Source: Dyadobacter sp. CY347
GTDB lineage: Bacteria; Bacteroidota; Bacteroidia; Cytophagales; Spirosomataceae
DNA: 64,000 bases
Assembly: GCF_021502655.1 (NCBI RefSeq)
Contig: NZ_JAKFFT010000010.1
Location: 124,001-188,000, forward strand
Reading direction: 5' to 3'
Below are positions 42,652 through 52,440 of the stretch, piece after piece (the stretch's first letter is position 1; the number at the start of each line of letters is the position of its first letter). The notes beneath the pieces are model-generated. The model saw nothing but the letters and a program-made list of their open reading frames with translations. It was not told where the DNA came from and ran no database searches. The translations under genes were made by a program, and so were the position numbers.

Positions 42652-43377
42652 CTAAAAATTCAGCTTAAAGCGCCGCTGACAATCATTCCGGAAATTACGC
42701 CCAATGGGAAGTTCTTTCCCGGCAATTTCAATTTTATGCGCGTGGTAACTTTCGACTTTATCCACCGCCACAATGAAAGATCGGTGCACGCGAATAAAGC
42801 TGTCTTCGGGAAGTAACTCTTCCAGCAGGCTGATTTTTTGTTTTGTAATCAAAGCCTTGTCCTTCAAAACAACCTTGATATAGTCGCGCAGACTTTCCAC
42901 CCAGAGAATGTCATTCACATTGACCTTCACCATTTTCCGGTCTACTTTGAGATACAAAAACACATCCTGGTTGCTCACAGTGGGCTTTTGAACAATGGAA
43001 ACGGGTTGGTTCGTAACATTCAAACCGGTAAAAACTTTATCCATAGCGCGTAAGAAGCGGTCGAATGGGATGGGTTTCAGCAGATAATCCACCGCATTCA
43101 GATCAAAACCTTCAACCGCATAATCCTGATAAGCCGTTGTGAAAACGACTTTTGGAGGCGTTTTGAGGCTTCTTAATAACTCAGTTCCTGTCAAACCGGG
43201 CATTTTCACATCCAAAAACATCAGATCCACTTTCTGCTGCTGCAAAACCTGAAAAGCCTGGATTGCGTCCTGACATCGCGCAACAATCTCGATTTCATTG
43301 AAATTCCGGAGATAGTTGTCCAGCACTTCAATGGCATGCGGCTCGTCGTCCACCAAAATCGCTTTGATCTCCATCAT
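42652..43377 (-). CDS. LytTR-family response regulator
   Basis: DNA-binding response regulator, 241 residues. The receiver domain (residues 1-120) has IKAILVDDEPHAIEVLDNYL, the phospho-acceptor Asp in VDLMFLDVKMPGLTG, and FTTAYQDYAVEGFDLNAVDYLLKPI with the conserved Lys. The C-terminal LytTR domain contains YLKVDRKMVKVNVNDILWVE, and SLLEELLPEDSFIRVHRSFI. Its start overlaps the kinase stop by four bases (ATGA), so the pair forms a LytS/LytR-type system. The operon 150 bases downstream is a possible target (inference). Confidence 0.93.
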   Translation of the reverse strand: MMEIKAILVDDEPHAIEVLDNYLRNFNEIEIVARCQDAIQAFQVLQQQKVDLMFLDVKMPGLTGTELLRSLKTPPKVVFTTAYQDYAVEGFDLNAVDYLLKPIPFDRFLRAMDKVFTGLNVTNQPVSIVQKPTVSNQDVFLYLKVDRKMVKVNVNDILWVESLRDYIKVVLKDKALITKQKISLLEELLPEDSFIRVHRSFIVAVDKVESYHAHKIEIAGKELPIGRNFRNDCQRRFKLNF

Positions 43378-44474
43378 CAGGCTATTTCTATTTTTTTGTC
43401 CAGTTCCAATTCAAGAATGACAGCAAAAACCTCGTCTTCTTCCAGGATTTTGAGTTGATGCGCCGACGGATATAGAATTTCTAACCGTTTCCGAACATTG
43501 GCTAGTCCAATGCTTGCGTGATGGCTCCTACTATCCTTACTATCAGGCCTTTCGGGCTTGCTGTTTGATATTTTAAATTTAAGAAAATTGTTTTTGACCC
43601 GCAGATCCATGTTGATCCAGGCCTGCCCTACCTGCTCACTCGCGCCATGCTTAAATGCGTTTTCAACCAGCGGAAGGATCAGCAGCGGTGCGATTTTATA
43701 TTCATTAGCAAGACCATTAATGCTGAAATTTATGTCGAGCCTTTCTTCGTAACGGATTTTTTCCAGCTCAATATAACTTTCAACAATTTTGATATCCCGC
43801 TCTAAATCAACGACATCCGTATTTGCTTCATAGAGCATATAACGTAATATTTCCGCCAGTCCCATCACCACCGAAGGCGATTGCGGCGATTGGTTTAATG
43901 TCAATGCATAAAGATTGTTAAGTGTGTTGAAGAGAAAATGCGGGTGCAACTGTCCCTTCAAAAAATTGAGCTCAGCCTCCATAGCAGCCTGCCTTCTTTC
44001 AAACCACATTTTGAAAAATTTAACCGACAGGGCCACCCAAACAAAGATATTGGTCTGTTCGAAGGCGCTGATCAGATACACAGGCTTTGTGAGCTGCAGC
44101 CAGAAATTTCCTTCCAGCTTTTTCCAGACGAATGTCGGGTCGGTCCTCCTAACCGCGTTATAAATGATCGGATCGGCAATAAATATCTCCATTAACCTGA
44201 AAACCAGCGTCGAAAGCACAACTGCCGCGATAAGCAAAACAAAAAATTCAATTCGTTTTTTCCTGTTGAAAAACTTCGGGATTATAATGTACCCGATCGA
44301 ATAAAAATAGGCAATGTGTATAGGCAAAAACAAGGAAACAACCCCGATCGCGATCCAGTAGTCAGGCATTCCGGCACCATATATCACCGTCAGGTTAACC
44401 AGCACGACGATCCAGAATGCGGCATGCTGCAAAATCCTTAACCGGATGTTGGTAGGGTAAATGTTTGGGCGCAT
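43377..44474 (-). CDS. LytS-type sensor histidine kinase
   Basis: Membrane-bound histidine kinase of the short His_kinase family, 365 residues. Four membrane helices fill residues 15-160 with no large periplasmic sensor. The kinase core starts with EAELNFLKGQLHPHFLFNTL, holding the phospho-accepting His, and later has the N box LPLVENAFKHGASEQ and G-box SIGLANVRKRLEILYP. ATG 44474 is favoured over the TTG at 44495. It is coupled to the LytTR regulator. The stimulus cannot be told. Confidence 0.92.
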   Translation of the reverse strand: MRPNIYPTNIRLRILQHAAFWIVVLVNLTVIYGAGMPDYWIAIGVVSLFLPIHIAYFYSIGYIIIPKFFNRKKRIEFFVLLIAAVVLSTLVFRLMEIFIADPIIYNAVRRTDPTFVWKKLEGNFWLQLTKPVYLISAFEQTNIFVWVALSVKFFKMWFERRQAAMEAELNFLKGQLHPHFLFNTLNNLYALTLNQSPQSPSVVMGLAEILRYMLYEANTDVVDLERDIKIVESYIELEKIRYEERLDINFSINGLANEYKIAPLLILPLVENAFKHGASEQVGQAWINMDLRVKNNFLKFKISNSKPERPDSKDSRSHHASIGLANVRKRLEILYPSAHQLKILEEDEVFAVILELELDKKIEIA

Positions 44475-44730
44475 AGGCAAATATAAAAAATTCAATGCCT
44501 ATTTTCTGCGGTTGGCAACATTGTCGACGAAGGCCATCATAGCATCGACAAACAGCATAACTGCGCTAATTTCAGCTCTATCAAGACAAAATATCTGCCA
44601 GGCATGCAGATAAAGCCTATACTCACTTACAAGACCTGCCACACGGAGCATTGGGAAGATAAAACATCCAAATTCGCGAACAAAATCACAATTTGTATCT
44701 ATTTTTCTTCCCGTCTGTGGTTTTTCTACT

Positions 44731-44738
44731 TAGTTTTG
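44731..44738 (+). promoter_or_regulatory. Possible -7 box of ahcY promoter
   Basis: TAGTTTTG matches TAnnTTTG and lies 35 bases before the ahcY ATG. The expected upstream TTTG is not clear, so support is partial. The 278 bases between the divergent kinase gene and ahcY hold no recognised riboswitch. Confidence 0.4.
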
Positions 44739-44773
44739 TATTAAAATAAAGATATAAACTAAACTGTCAAATA

Positions 44774-46090
44774 ATGGCAACGTCAACAGAAACGTACATT
44801 CCTTATAAGGTAAAAGACATCAGTTTGGCCGAATGGGGCCGTAAAGAAATTACGCTTGCAGAAGCTGAAATGCCGGGTTTAATGTCAATCCGCGCAGAAT
44901 ACGGTCCATCACAGCCCCTTGCAGGTGCACGTGTTGCCGGTTGCTTGCACATGACAATCCAAACAGCAGTTTTGATCGAAACACTTACTGCATTGGGTGC
45001 GGAAGTGACCTGGTCGTCCTGCAACATTTTCTCGACGCAAGATCACGCAGCAGCAGCAATCGCAGCAGCGGGCATTCCGGTTTACGCTTGGAAAGGCATG
45101 AACGAAGAGGATTTCAACTGGTGTATCGAGCAAACATTGTTCTTCGGTGAAGACCGCAAGCCATTGAATATGATCCTGGACGACGGCGGTGACCTTACCA
45201 ACATGGTTTTCGACGAATATCCCGAGCTGATCGAAGGCATCAAAGGACTTTCGGAAGAAACGACAACAGGTGTGCTTCGTCTGTATGACCGTTTGAAAAA
45301 CGGAACGCTTCATTTGCCTGCAATCAATGTAAATGACTCTGTTACAAAATCTAAATTCGATAATAAATACGGCTGCCGTGAATCACTTGTGGATTCAATT
45401 CGTCGCGCAACTGACTTAATGCTTGCTGGTAAAGTGGCAGTTGTTGCAGGTTACGGTGACGTTGGTAAAGGTTCAGCAGAATCGCTTCGTGGCGCAGGAT
45501 GTCGTGTATTGGTTACTGAAATTGATCCAATTTGCGCGCTTCAAGCTGCTATGGACGGTTTTGAAGTGGTTACAATGGACGAAGCTGCGACGCGTGCAAA
45601 CATTTTCGTTACAGCAACAGGAAACTACAAGATCATCACAGATCGTCACTTCCTTGCGATGCGTGATAAAGCAGTTGTTTGCAACATCGGCCACTTCGAT
45701 AACGAAATCGACATGGCTTGGTTGAACTCAACTTACGGCGATTCAAAAGTGCAGATCAAGCCACAGGTTGACATTTATTCGGTTGCCGGCAAAGACATTA
45801 TCATTCTTGCAGAAGGCCGTTTAGTTAACCTTGGATGCGCAATGGGCCACCCATCATTCGTAATGTCATGCTCGTTCTCTAACCAGACATTAGCACAAAT
45901 CGAACTTTGGACAAACACTGCGGCATACAACAAAAAAGTATACGTGCTTCCAAAAGCACTAGACGAAAAAGTAGCAGCCTTCCACCTATCCCACGTAGGC
46001 GCGAAGTTGGAAACGCTTTCGGACGAGCAAGCGGCCTACATTGGTGTTAGCACTGAAGGGCCGTTCAAGTCGGAGACTTATCGGTATTGA
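44774..46090 (+). CDS. ahcY: Adenosylhomocysteinase
   Basis: Hydrolyses S-adenosylhomocysteine to adenosine and homocysteine with NAD as a bound cofactor, removing the product inhibitor of methyltransferases. 438 residues. Motifs: YGPSQPLAGARVAGCLHMTI near residue 36, LDDGGDLTNMVFDEYPEL near 136, NVNDSVTKSKFDNKYGCRES near 180, the NAD site VVAGYGDVGKGSAESLRGAG near 225, and NIGHFDNEIDM near 316. The C terminus (KSETYRY) ends as in the family. Upstream spacing of 278 bases and a downstream terminator indicate a single-gene transcript. Confidence 0.97.
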   Translation: MATSTETYIPYKVKDISLAEWGRKEITLAEAEMPGLMSIRAEYGPSQPLAGARVAGCLHMTIQTAVLIETLTALGAEVTWSSCNIFSTQDHAAAAIAAAGIPVYAWKGMNEEDFNWCIEQTLFFGEDRKPLNMILDDGGDLTNMVFDEYPELIEGIKGLSEETTTGVLRLYDRLKNGTLHLPAINVNDSVTKSKFDNKYGCRESLVDSIRRATDLMLAGKVAVVAGYGDVGKGSAESLRGAGCRVLVTEIDPICALQAAMDGFEVVTMDEAATRANIFVTATGNYKIITDRHFLAMRDKAVVCNIGHFDNEIDMAWLNSTYGDSKVQIKPQVDIYSVAGKDIIILAEGRLVNLGCAMGHPSFVMSCSFSNQTLAQIELWTNTAAYNKKVYVLPKALDEKVAAFHLSHVGAKLETLSDEQAAYIGVSTEGPFKSETYRY

Positions 46091-46122
46091 TAATGGGTTG
46101 ACCCGCTGGGTCAGGCATTTTT

Positions 46123-46158
46123 AAAACTCCCCAGGTCCGAAAACCTGGGGAGTTTTTT
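46123..46158 (+). terminator. Intrinsic terminator of ahcY
   Basis: AAAACTCCCCAGGT, short loop, ACCTGGGGAGTTTTTTT: a 14-base stem and T run starting 32 bases after the ahcY stop. Confidence 0.88.
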
Positions 46159-46245
46159 TGTGGTTGTAAATTTAAAGGTTCCTCTGTTAATCTTTGGGAA
46201 GCGAAGGGATTCTCCTCTTCTCAAAAATTCTCTTTAATGGTTACT

Positions 46246-46614
46246 TTACTCTTTTTGTACGATTAACTTTTCGGCATAATGCAGTTTCCCTCTAGTAAAC
46301 CTGACAATGTAAATCCCGTTTTGCAGCTTGGAAACATCAATTGCTTCACCCTTCCAACTTGCTTGTTTTAAACAGTTTAGCCCAGTTTGGTCAAATATTT
46401 CCAGATCAAAGCCAATTAACTGCCTGGAAGAACCAACATGGAGCTTTGCATTCGTAGGATTAGGGAATAATGCGATCTCATTCCTTGGGTACTCTGGTAA
46501 GTGAAACACTACCCGCTTATCAAAGGCAATCGATCTGCTTTTCTGCGCAACTCCCTCAGAAATAGACAGCATTGCTATAAAGCCCATTAATATTGTTAAA
46601 TATATCCTTTTCAT
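46246..46614 (-). CDS. Mini protein made of a signal peptide and a T9SS sorting domain
   Basis: A 122-residue exported protein. The signal peptide ends at EGVAQ (residue 24). After a linker of about 20 residues it is little more than a type A sorting domain: IALFPNPTNAKLHVGSSRQL, DQTGLNCLKQASWKGEAIDV and NGIYIVRFTRGKLHYAEKLI. It sits 12 bases downstream of the giant M4 protease, which lacks such a domain. Either it is a short secreted protein in its own right, or the sorting tail of the protease split off by a mutation. Confidence 0.75.
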   Translation of the reverse strand: MKRIYLTILMGFIAMLSISEGVAQKSRSIAFDKRVVFHLPEYPRNEIALFPNPTNAKLHVGSSRQLIGFDLEIFDQTGLNCLKQASWKGEAIDVSKLQNGIYIVRFTRGKLHYAEKLIVQKE

Positions 46615-46626
46615 ATTGTTCTAATT

Positions 46627-49600
46627 TTACTGTGGAGTGTAATCAAAGCTAAATTCGATATATGAACCTACATACCGACCTGTTATGGTTCCGATCGCTT
46701 GCTTACCAGCAAACTGATCAGTTGCTTTATCATATTCAAGCAAATTGAAAATGTACGTTGGATCTTCGGCAAAATTATGTTCATCATACACTTCTGTAAG
46801 TTCGATACGCACCAAATAAGTGCCCGCCATTTCGCTTAAATCACCATTACCCAATATTTTGGAGCCAGGAACAAATGTGATAGGGTCTACATCATTACCA
46901 TATGAGAAATGGTCGATTGCACCATCAGGCCTGGTGACAGTGACACTAAAAAACAGGGTACCCAGATAAACCCCTTCATTATCATCCAGGTCAAGAGTAA
47001 ATCCTAAATCTTTGGTTCCCTGCGTATCGTTACCATCGTTGCCATCATCTTCCGGTTCTGGCTTAGGTTCAGGTACTTCGTTTGGATCATACTCCTTGAT
47101 TTCCTCATCCCCTTTATTAGTCCCGCTCATGGTATAGAAATGACGGAATGTATAATCCGCAGAATAGTGTGTACCTATCGGGGTAATGTTCATGGCCGGA
47201 GCATCCCATGTATAATCTGAATCATATCTGAGATTCGTTAAGGTGATACTCGTGCCATGCACTATCTTCTGGAATAAAAGGGCATTATTCTCATAGATAC
47301 GAAATAGAAAACCGTCGGGCGCCCATTGATTTTCCCATGTAAACTCCACTTTATCAACCCCTACATCCTGGGCACTTTGGGCTGGAAAATTCAAATGTGA
47401 CTTGGTAGGACGTAACCAATAGAAGAACGGATCGGAATAGGGTCCGTAAATCCAGTCACCCTTTCCATCCCGTGCTTTTGCCCGGACACGCCACTTAAAG
47501 CCGCCATTGATATTGTCCGGCAAATCCCTGGCATGGTCGATTGATTCCCCTGTCAAATAAGTGCTACCATCTGCCCAGGCAAGTACTGCATCGTCAAATG
47601 TTCGGGAAACAGTGTAGTCAAATTGCTCCGCGCCAAGCACATCCTCCCACTCAAAGCTATGCGACGATTGTTCCTGGAATTCGAGCACCTCATCGTTAAA
47701 TGGCGATACAAGCACTGGCGCAGGCACCAGAGAGTAGTCGATCACAAACGTTGAAAAGAATTTCTTGCCGAATTCCTGTTCAATAATAAACGGCAACGTT
47801 ATTTCTTTACATGGTTCGAACGACCATGTATATACTTTTCCGTCAGAAACATCGGGCAGTATTTCGTTTTCATGGTCATAGAGCATCTTGGCCATATTCC
47901 TATCGTCCTTTTTGTCTTGGATACGATAGCGATAATAACTGGCCCCCTGAACTTCCTTAGCTTCCAAAAAAATCTTTTTACCAAAGGGGGCAACATGCTC
48001 GCCATTAGCAGGACTGGGAGGAACAAGCAAAGGTGTCTCCGGCAGATCAGTATGAAATGACATTGGTTCAGTCCATGTGCCGAAAATGTCCGTATCAGTT
48101 AACCCGGTTTGTACGAATTTCTTCAACCCCTTGTCCCAGGTAACCCCCTCTTCTGATCCAAGCTTGTGTGTGGCAGTAATTTGCCAGCTATAATCACGTT
48201 CCTTGGCTAACGCCAGCTCCGTCGCTTCTGCTTCATCACTGGTCGCTTCAACCGGAATATCCTGCGCAGGCACTTTACCTGACAAATCCGTCACCCGCAG
48301 AATGTAACCGGCAGCACCTGATGTCGCTTGCCACTCAAACACGCTTTGCCAGGCTGTAAGCTTATCATGTTCCAACGGACTGATCGGTTTGGTAATAATT
48401 GGGGCAGCTGTTACTTGCAATATAGGGCTCCAATTATTTACCATCATTTCAAGTGCACGACATTCCAGATTCCCGCCCAATGAGCTCGCACAACCCGGCC
48501 CGCCAGATTCGTAATGCCTGCTTCTAACATAATAAGTCCCCTCTTCTAAGAAAAACTGGGCAGTGTTGGTACGCTTACCCGGGTCTTTTTCATCAATGTA
48601 AGGAAGCAGCACTTGGGTTGTATGCTGGAAGGCGCGGTAAACCGGTGATACCAAATCATTGAATGCTGCATCTTTGGAAACTTCAAATATCCGATCCTTA
48701 ATTTTGTCTGGAAAATATTCATCTGAGCGAAACTGTGCATTAAATGGATCTACAACTTTAACTTCATTACCATCCGCATCAACCGCCCATAATTTAGGCT
48801 GAGGAATAAATTCTTTGCCAGTTACACACGTCAGCGCATCATTGCATTTCTTCCATGTCCCTGATGTTTCCTTGTAGCCATGAAACAAAATTGAGGATTG
48901 AATGGCAGCAACTACATCGTCGAAAGTTGGGTTTGCGGGAAGGAAATACAGGAAAGCAGCAAACATGATCTTTTCCGGAACACCCTCTTCAAGCCCGGTA
49001 AAAAAGCGGGTCTGGCTGTTTTCATTAGTAAAACCTGTCAGTGGGGTTCCCTCGGAGATTAGATAATAAAATTGTGTCCAGACTCCGGCCATTTGATCAG
49101 GATTTGCAACATCCCAATTTTTTCCCTTGTAAAAATTTAATTGTCCTTTCGATTTTGGGTCGGAAAAACTGCGTAAGTAATTGCCGTCTCCAAACAGATC
49201 TGACCCGATAGTCCATAATACTTCGTCACCTTTTGACAATCGATATTCTTTGTTGATTTCAAACCCGAAAATATCAATCAAAGCCTTGCGAATGGCTATC
49301 GATTCCTTGGATTCGGGAAGTTGTACAGTCTTTATTGTGTTATAAATCCCCTCGAAATAGCTCCCTGCAATCTGGTCCAAAGTCATTTTCGAGGGATCCG
49401 AATCGGACTTAATTTGAGCAAAATATGCTTTGGCGATAAAATCCGGACCGGAAGGGCCTATGATGTGCTGAATATATTTACCCTTTCCCGTAAGCGCCTG
49501 GAAATTGAATTTCTTCGCAAAGTGATCCACACTTGATCGCACGCCATGATTTAATGTCACAATCGATTTCGATAAAGGCAGATCATCATCTAAGGTATAA

Positions 49601-51132
49601 TTGCCGTCGTTGTTAATATCGATTGCATAATAGTGCGTCTGAGGACTTTTCGAATTAAATATTTCGGTTTCTATAAACACTTCATTATCAGCACAGTCCG
49701 CTATCCAATGCACTTTTTTACCCTGAGGGTCGTTTTCCAGGCTTGCAGTTTGTACATTGATCGGAACCAGGCCATTCCAACCTTGCGCAAGCGTCTTTGG
49801 CCCTGAGACACAATTTGGATTATCAAAACCCCAACCGCCACCGATTTTGGCTGCCTTGAAAGCATTTTTAATTTGTTGGGAAACATGCGAGCCATCTCCA
49901 TATCCCATTTCCGCTGCCACTTCCAGCATTTTGACGCGCACATCAGGGAATGTCGACGACCATGAGAGTTTTTCCGTAAATGTCTTAAAAAAAAGTTTTA
50001 ATGACAGTGCATAAGTTGCCGCTGGATTGTTGGGAATAAGCGGCAATACAATGAAAGTTCCGTTCGCGGGGTTCTGATCAATATAACCTGCCTCCCCAAC
50101 GTTCATCCGAAATAAGATTTTGCTGAGAACCATACCATTGCCATGTGGGTCAAAACCAGGTTCATCAGGGTTTTTCCAAAAGAGCCCTTTATAACATTCG
50201 GGCAATGACCAAAAGTGCGGTGAAATCGAAAAATCCCTCTTGCTGTCCAGCCCCAACTCTTGTATCAAAAATCCCCAGTCCGGATTCGCGAAGCCTGCTC
50301 CTGGTGCGTTTGGAATGGCACAGTAGTTTTTCAATCCACTCCCAATTACATCGGCAATCCCTTCACAAATCGAGCTGCTCTCCTGATTATACTGACCTTG
50401 CCCCCAAGCTGACAGCCCTACAAGGTGTGTAAGCTCATGACCTATAACATCTCGCGTTAAATGTGGATTAACTAATCCCTGCCCTACATTATAAACAACT
50501 ATGGGAGGATCGAAACTGGTAACGGCTGTCTGCTGAGAATTAGTGATGACACTCGTAACTGTTTTCAAGCCACCAATATCTACTCCGCGCCAGCCGAAAA
50601 GGTCATATGTCATCCGATTGAACTCCTGAGAATGAGCTAAAACGCTAATCCCATGCACCGTTGGATATGGATGTGTAAAGTTGATTGGAAACGAATTCAG
50701 GTATTCCATCGTATTAAACGGTCCATTTTGCCCCTTTGCACTGACTGGTGACGCAAAGGGATAGGCAAGCATATCGACACCGTTATCAGCATCTAAACTT
50801 TCCCCGATAACCTCTACATTGGTATACAATCCCTTTGATTCATCCCTAAAAGAGCATAGTGCAACTGAGGTTGATGTTGGATCATTTGGATCTCGCAAAT
50901 ATTTGGTCGCATACAAAGGGACCTTGTCATGATAGTAAGTTTTCCCAGCTGGAATTTTATAGTGCTGGGGTGCATACATTGTTCCAAACGGACCCGGCTG
51001 TTCACTTGGAGGATAATAATGCTGCGCGTAGCCAATGGAGTTAAACAAAACGATCACCAGCATTGAAAGAAAGTTTCGCAGCAAGGCATGTTGCTCGCAC
51101 TTTATGCAAGCAATGTTGTAGAAATAGGGCAT
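46627..51132 (-). CDS. Giant M4-family (thermolysin-like) metalloprotease with repeat domains
   Basis: A 1501-residue secreted protease. A signal region ends at IGYAQ (about residue 37). The M4 domain has the zinc motif RDVIGHELTHLVG (His232, Glu233, His236) and the third ligand Glu257 in ESSSICEGIADVIG, aligning with the thermolysin NESGAINEAISDIFG region. A second metalloprotease segment comes later (PHGNGMVLSKILFRMNVG). Residues 900-1370 contain repeated fibronectin-like modules (PISPLEHDKLTAWQSVFEWQ, LVSPFNDEVLEF). The C-terminal 150 residues are beta-rich without a T9SS tail. A propeptide is not evident. It precedes the mini sorting-domain gene. Confidence 0.84.
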   Translation of the reverse strand: MPYFYNIACIKCEQHALLRNFLSMLVIVLFNSIGYAQHYYPPSEQPGPFGTMYAPQHYKIPAGKTYYHDKVPLYATKYLRDPNDPTSTSVALCSFRDESKGLYTNVEVIGESLDADNGVDMLAYPFASPVSAKGQNGPFNTMEYLNSFPINFTHPYPTVHGISVLAHSQEFNRMTYDLFGWRGVDIGGLKTVTSVITNSQQTAVTSFDPPIVVYNVGQGLVNPHLTRDVIGHELTHLVGLSAWGQGQYNQESSSICEGIADVIGSGLKNYCAIPNAPGAGFANPDWGFLIQELGLDSKRDFSISPHFWSLPECYKGLFWKNPDEPGFDPHGNGMVLSKILFRMNVGEAGYIDQNPANGTFIVLPLIPNNPAATYALSLKLFFKTFTEKLSWSSTFPDVRVKMLEVAAEMGYGDGSHVSQQIKNAFKAAKIGGGWGFDNPNCVSGPKTLAQGWNGLVPINVQTASLENDPQGKKVHWIADCADNEVFIETEIFNSKSPQTHYYAIDINNDGNYTLDDDLPLSKSIVTLNHGVRSSVDHFAKKFNFQALTGKGKYIQHIIGPSGPDFIAKAYFAQIKSDSDPSKMTLDQIAGSYFEGIYNTIKTVQLPESKESIAIRKALIDIFGFEINKEYRLSKGDEVLWTIGSDLFGDGNYLRSFSDPKSKGQLNFYKGKNWDVANPDQMAGVWTQFYYLISEGTPLTGFTNENSQTRFFTGLEEGVPEKIMFAAFLYFLPANPTFDDVVAAIQSSILFHGYKETSGTWKKCNDALTCVTGKEFIPQPKLWAVDADGNEVKVVDPFNAQFRSDEYFPDKIKDRIFEVSKDAAFNDLVSPVYRAFQHTTQVLLPYIDEKDPGKRTNTAQFFLEEGTYYVRSRHYESGGPGCASSLGGNLECRALEMMVNNWSPILQVTAAPIITKPISPLEHDKLTAWQSVFEWQATSGAAGYILRVTDLSGKVPAQDIPVEATSDEAEATELALAKERDYSWQITATHKLGSEEGVTWDKGLKKFVQTGLTDTDIFGTWTEPMSFHTDLPETPLLVPPSPANGEHVAPFGKKIFLEAKEVQGASYYRYRIQDKKDDRNMAKMLYDHENEILPDVSDGKVYTWSFEPCKEITLPFIIEQEFGKKFFSTFVIDYSLVPAPVLVSPFNDEVLEFQEQSSHSFEWEDVLGAEQFDYTVSRTFDDAVLAWADGSTYLTGESIDHARDLPDNINGGFKWRVRAKARDGKGDWIYGPYSDPFFYWLRPTKSHLNFPAQSAQDVGVDKVEFTWENQWAPDGFLFRIYENNALLFQKIVHGTSITLTNLRYDSDYTWDAPAMNITPIGTHYSADYTFRHFYTMSGTNKGDEEIKEYDPNEVPEPKPEPEDDGNDGNDTQGTKDLGFTLDLDDNEGVYLGTLFFSVTVTRPDGAIDHFSYGNDVDPITFVPGSKILGNGDLSEMAGTYLVRIELTEVYDEHNFAEDPTYIFNLLEYDKATDQFAGKQAIGTITGRYVGSYIEFSFDYTPQ

Positions 51133-51339
51133 AGAAAACCGGCTAAATGATTAATTAAAATGACATACGCTATCCTGCGCATTCCGAAGCAAAGGAGTGG
51201 ATAAGTCAATTAGAAAAAAGAATCGATTGAGCCAGCGGCAGAGGTGAGCTATCCTGAGGAAATGGTCGATACGATTTTCGCCTATCGTAAGCTCAATCTA
51301 CGAAGACGGTCCTTCATGTATGATCTTAGGATTTAACAC
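51133..51339. other. Intergenic stretch with a short open frame, possibly a gene remnant
   Basis: On the plus strand a 40-codon frame without a start (51214-51336) ends in EEMVDTIFAYRKLNLRRRSF and looks protein-like. An 8-base inverted repeat (GATTGAGC ... GCTCAATC) brackets it. No family is recognised. It may be the tail of a decayed gene. Confidence 0.3.
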
Positions 51340-51378
51340 AAACGGCCGAAAGAAATGAATTCCCTCCGGCCGTTTTTC
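51340..51378. terminator. Intrinsic terminator
   Basis: AACGGCCG, then an 18-base loop, then CGGCCGTTTTTCTT. It is strongest read on the plus strand but also lies just past the SHOCT gene stop (51402), which it can serve on the minus strand. Confidence 0.6.
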
Positions 51379-51401
51379 TTAATTCTATGCTATTTAAAAA
51401 T

Positions 51402-52238
51402 CTACAACCTCGAAAGCAATTCCTGCTTTTTAGCTTTAAACTCCTCCTCACTGATCTGCCCTTTTTCAAACAGCACATTAACCTTCTCAATCGTCGCAAT
51501 AATAATGTCTTGCGGGCTGCGGTCAGTTGGGCTGCGCTCCGAAGAGCTAGGATTTACCGTTTCATGATGTAAATCTGCATTGGAAGTCACATCATAAGCA
51601 ATCTCAGGTGTTGGCTGCTTTTGCTCGCTTGGCTCGGATATAATTTGCAAACTTCCCAGATCCACATTGCCTTCCTGGCTTGTAAACTTATAGGAACTTC
51701 CTGCACCCTGCTGCTGCGAAATGCCAGTAATCTGGTGATGCTTGGTATCATAAATACTTTGTTTGCCGTCTTCATCAATCACCAGTCTCCTGACAGGCGC
51801 AAAATACGCGTAACGAAAATTATTCTGCGAACCACTTGATGTAGGGTTTCCAAAAATCGCCGGCCACGAACCGCCTGATGACACAGAATACACATTATCC
51901 TGGCGTTGAAAAGACGAACTGTGCTGGCCCCCACGATCTGCACCCCGCTCCCCAACCGACTCATCATAAATTACCTCGGTTGAAACCAGCGCTGACAATT
52001 CATTGCAAAGCTTATCCACTGTACTTTTCAGCGAATTATTGAACATATCGCCCACCATCGTCATTCCGCCCTTCATCCATTGCCCCGAGCCGCCTAGCTC
52101 AGCGATATCGAATTGGGCCATGGTGCCATTTCCTTGCACAACAGCGGTCAAAAGTGATTCAACCGTCTCTGTTTTCAGATTATATTTTGCAGCAATGGCC
52201 TGCACCTGCTGCCTGCCGCTAGTTGTAAGTGATTTCAT
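51402..52238 (-). CDS. SHOCT-domain protein, function unknown
   Basis: A 278-residue cytoplasmic protein without signal peptide or membrane helix. The N terminus (MKSLTTSGRQQVQAIAAKYN) looks helical and DNA-binding-like but no domain is recognised. The middle is Ser/Gln-rich (GSGQWMKGGMTMVGDMFNNS, SVSSGGSWPAIFGNPTSSG). The last 30 residues are a SHOCT domain, KVNVLFEKGQISEEEFKAKK, followed by QELLSRL, a short helical module often at the C terminus of membrane or regulatory proteins. Function unknown. Confidence 0.75.
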   Translation of the reverse strand: MKSLTTSGRQQVQAIAAKYNLKTETVESLLTAVVQGNGTMAQFDIAELGGSGQWMKGGMTMVGDMFNNSLKSTVDKLCNELSALVSTEVIYDESVGERGADRGGQHSSSFQRQDNVYSVSSGGSWPAIFGNPTSSGSQNNFRYAYFAPVRRLVIDEDGKQSIYDTKHHQITGISQQQGAGSSYKFTSQEGNVDLGSLQIISEPSEQKQPTPEIAYDVTSNADLHHETVNPSSSERSPTDRSPQDIIIATIEKVNVLFEKGQISEEEFKAKKQELLSRL

Positions 52239-52440
52239 GATTGCTTGTCATTTTTCAATATACGTCACAAAAACAGTGCCATCAAGTCGCATAATGCTCA
52301 CTGCATATCTGTATGTACAATGTGCACGTCCACACCGAAGGATCATTGAACCCTACCACTTGCCCATTAGATTCCTCTTGTTTGGCGGTCCCGGGATAAG
52401 TTTGATGCAGTTAAATTTTGTTAAACAAAACACAAACATT

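Noticed and set aside
44496..44773. SAM or SAH riboswitch before ahcY
   Set aside because: No recognisable riboswitch fold or conserved core was found; only a possible -7 box is seen.
52003..52440. Long 5' extension of the first tandem lipoprotein
   Set aside because: It overlaps the SHOCT gene on the other strand, and ATG 52441 gives a clean lipoprotein leader.
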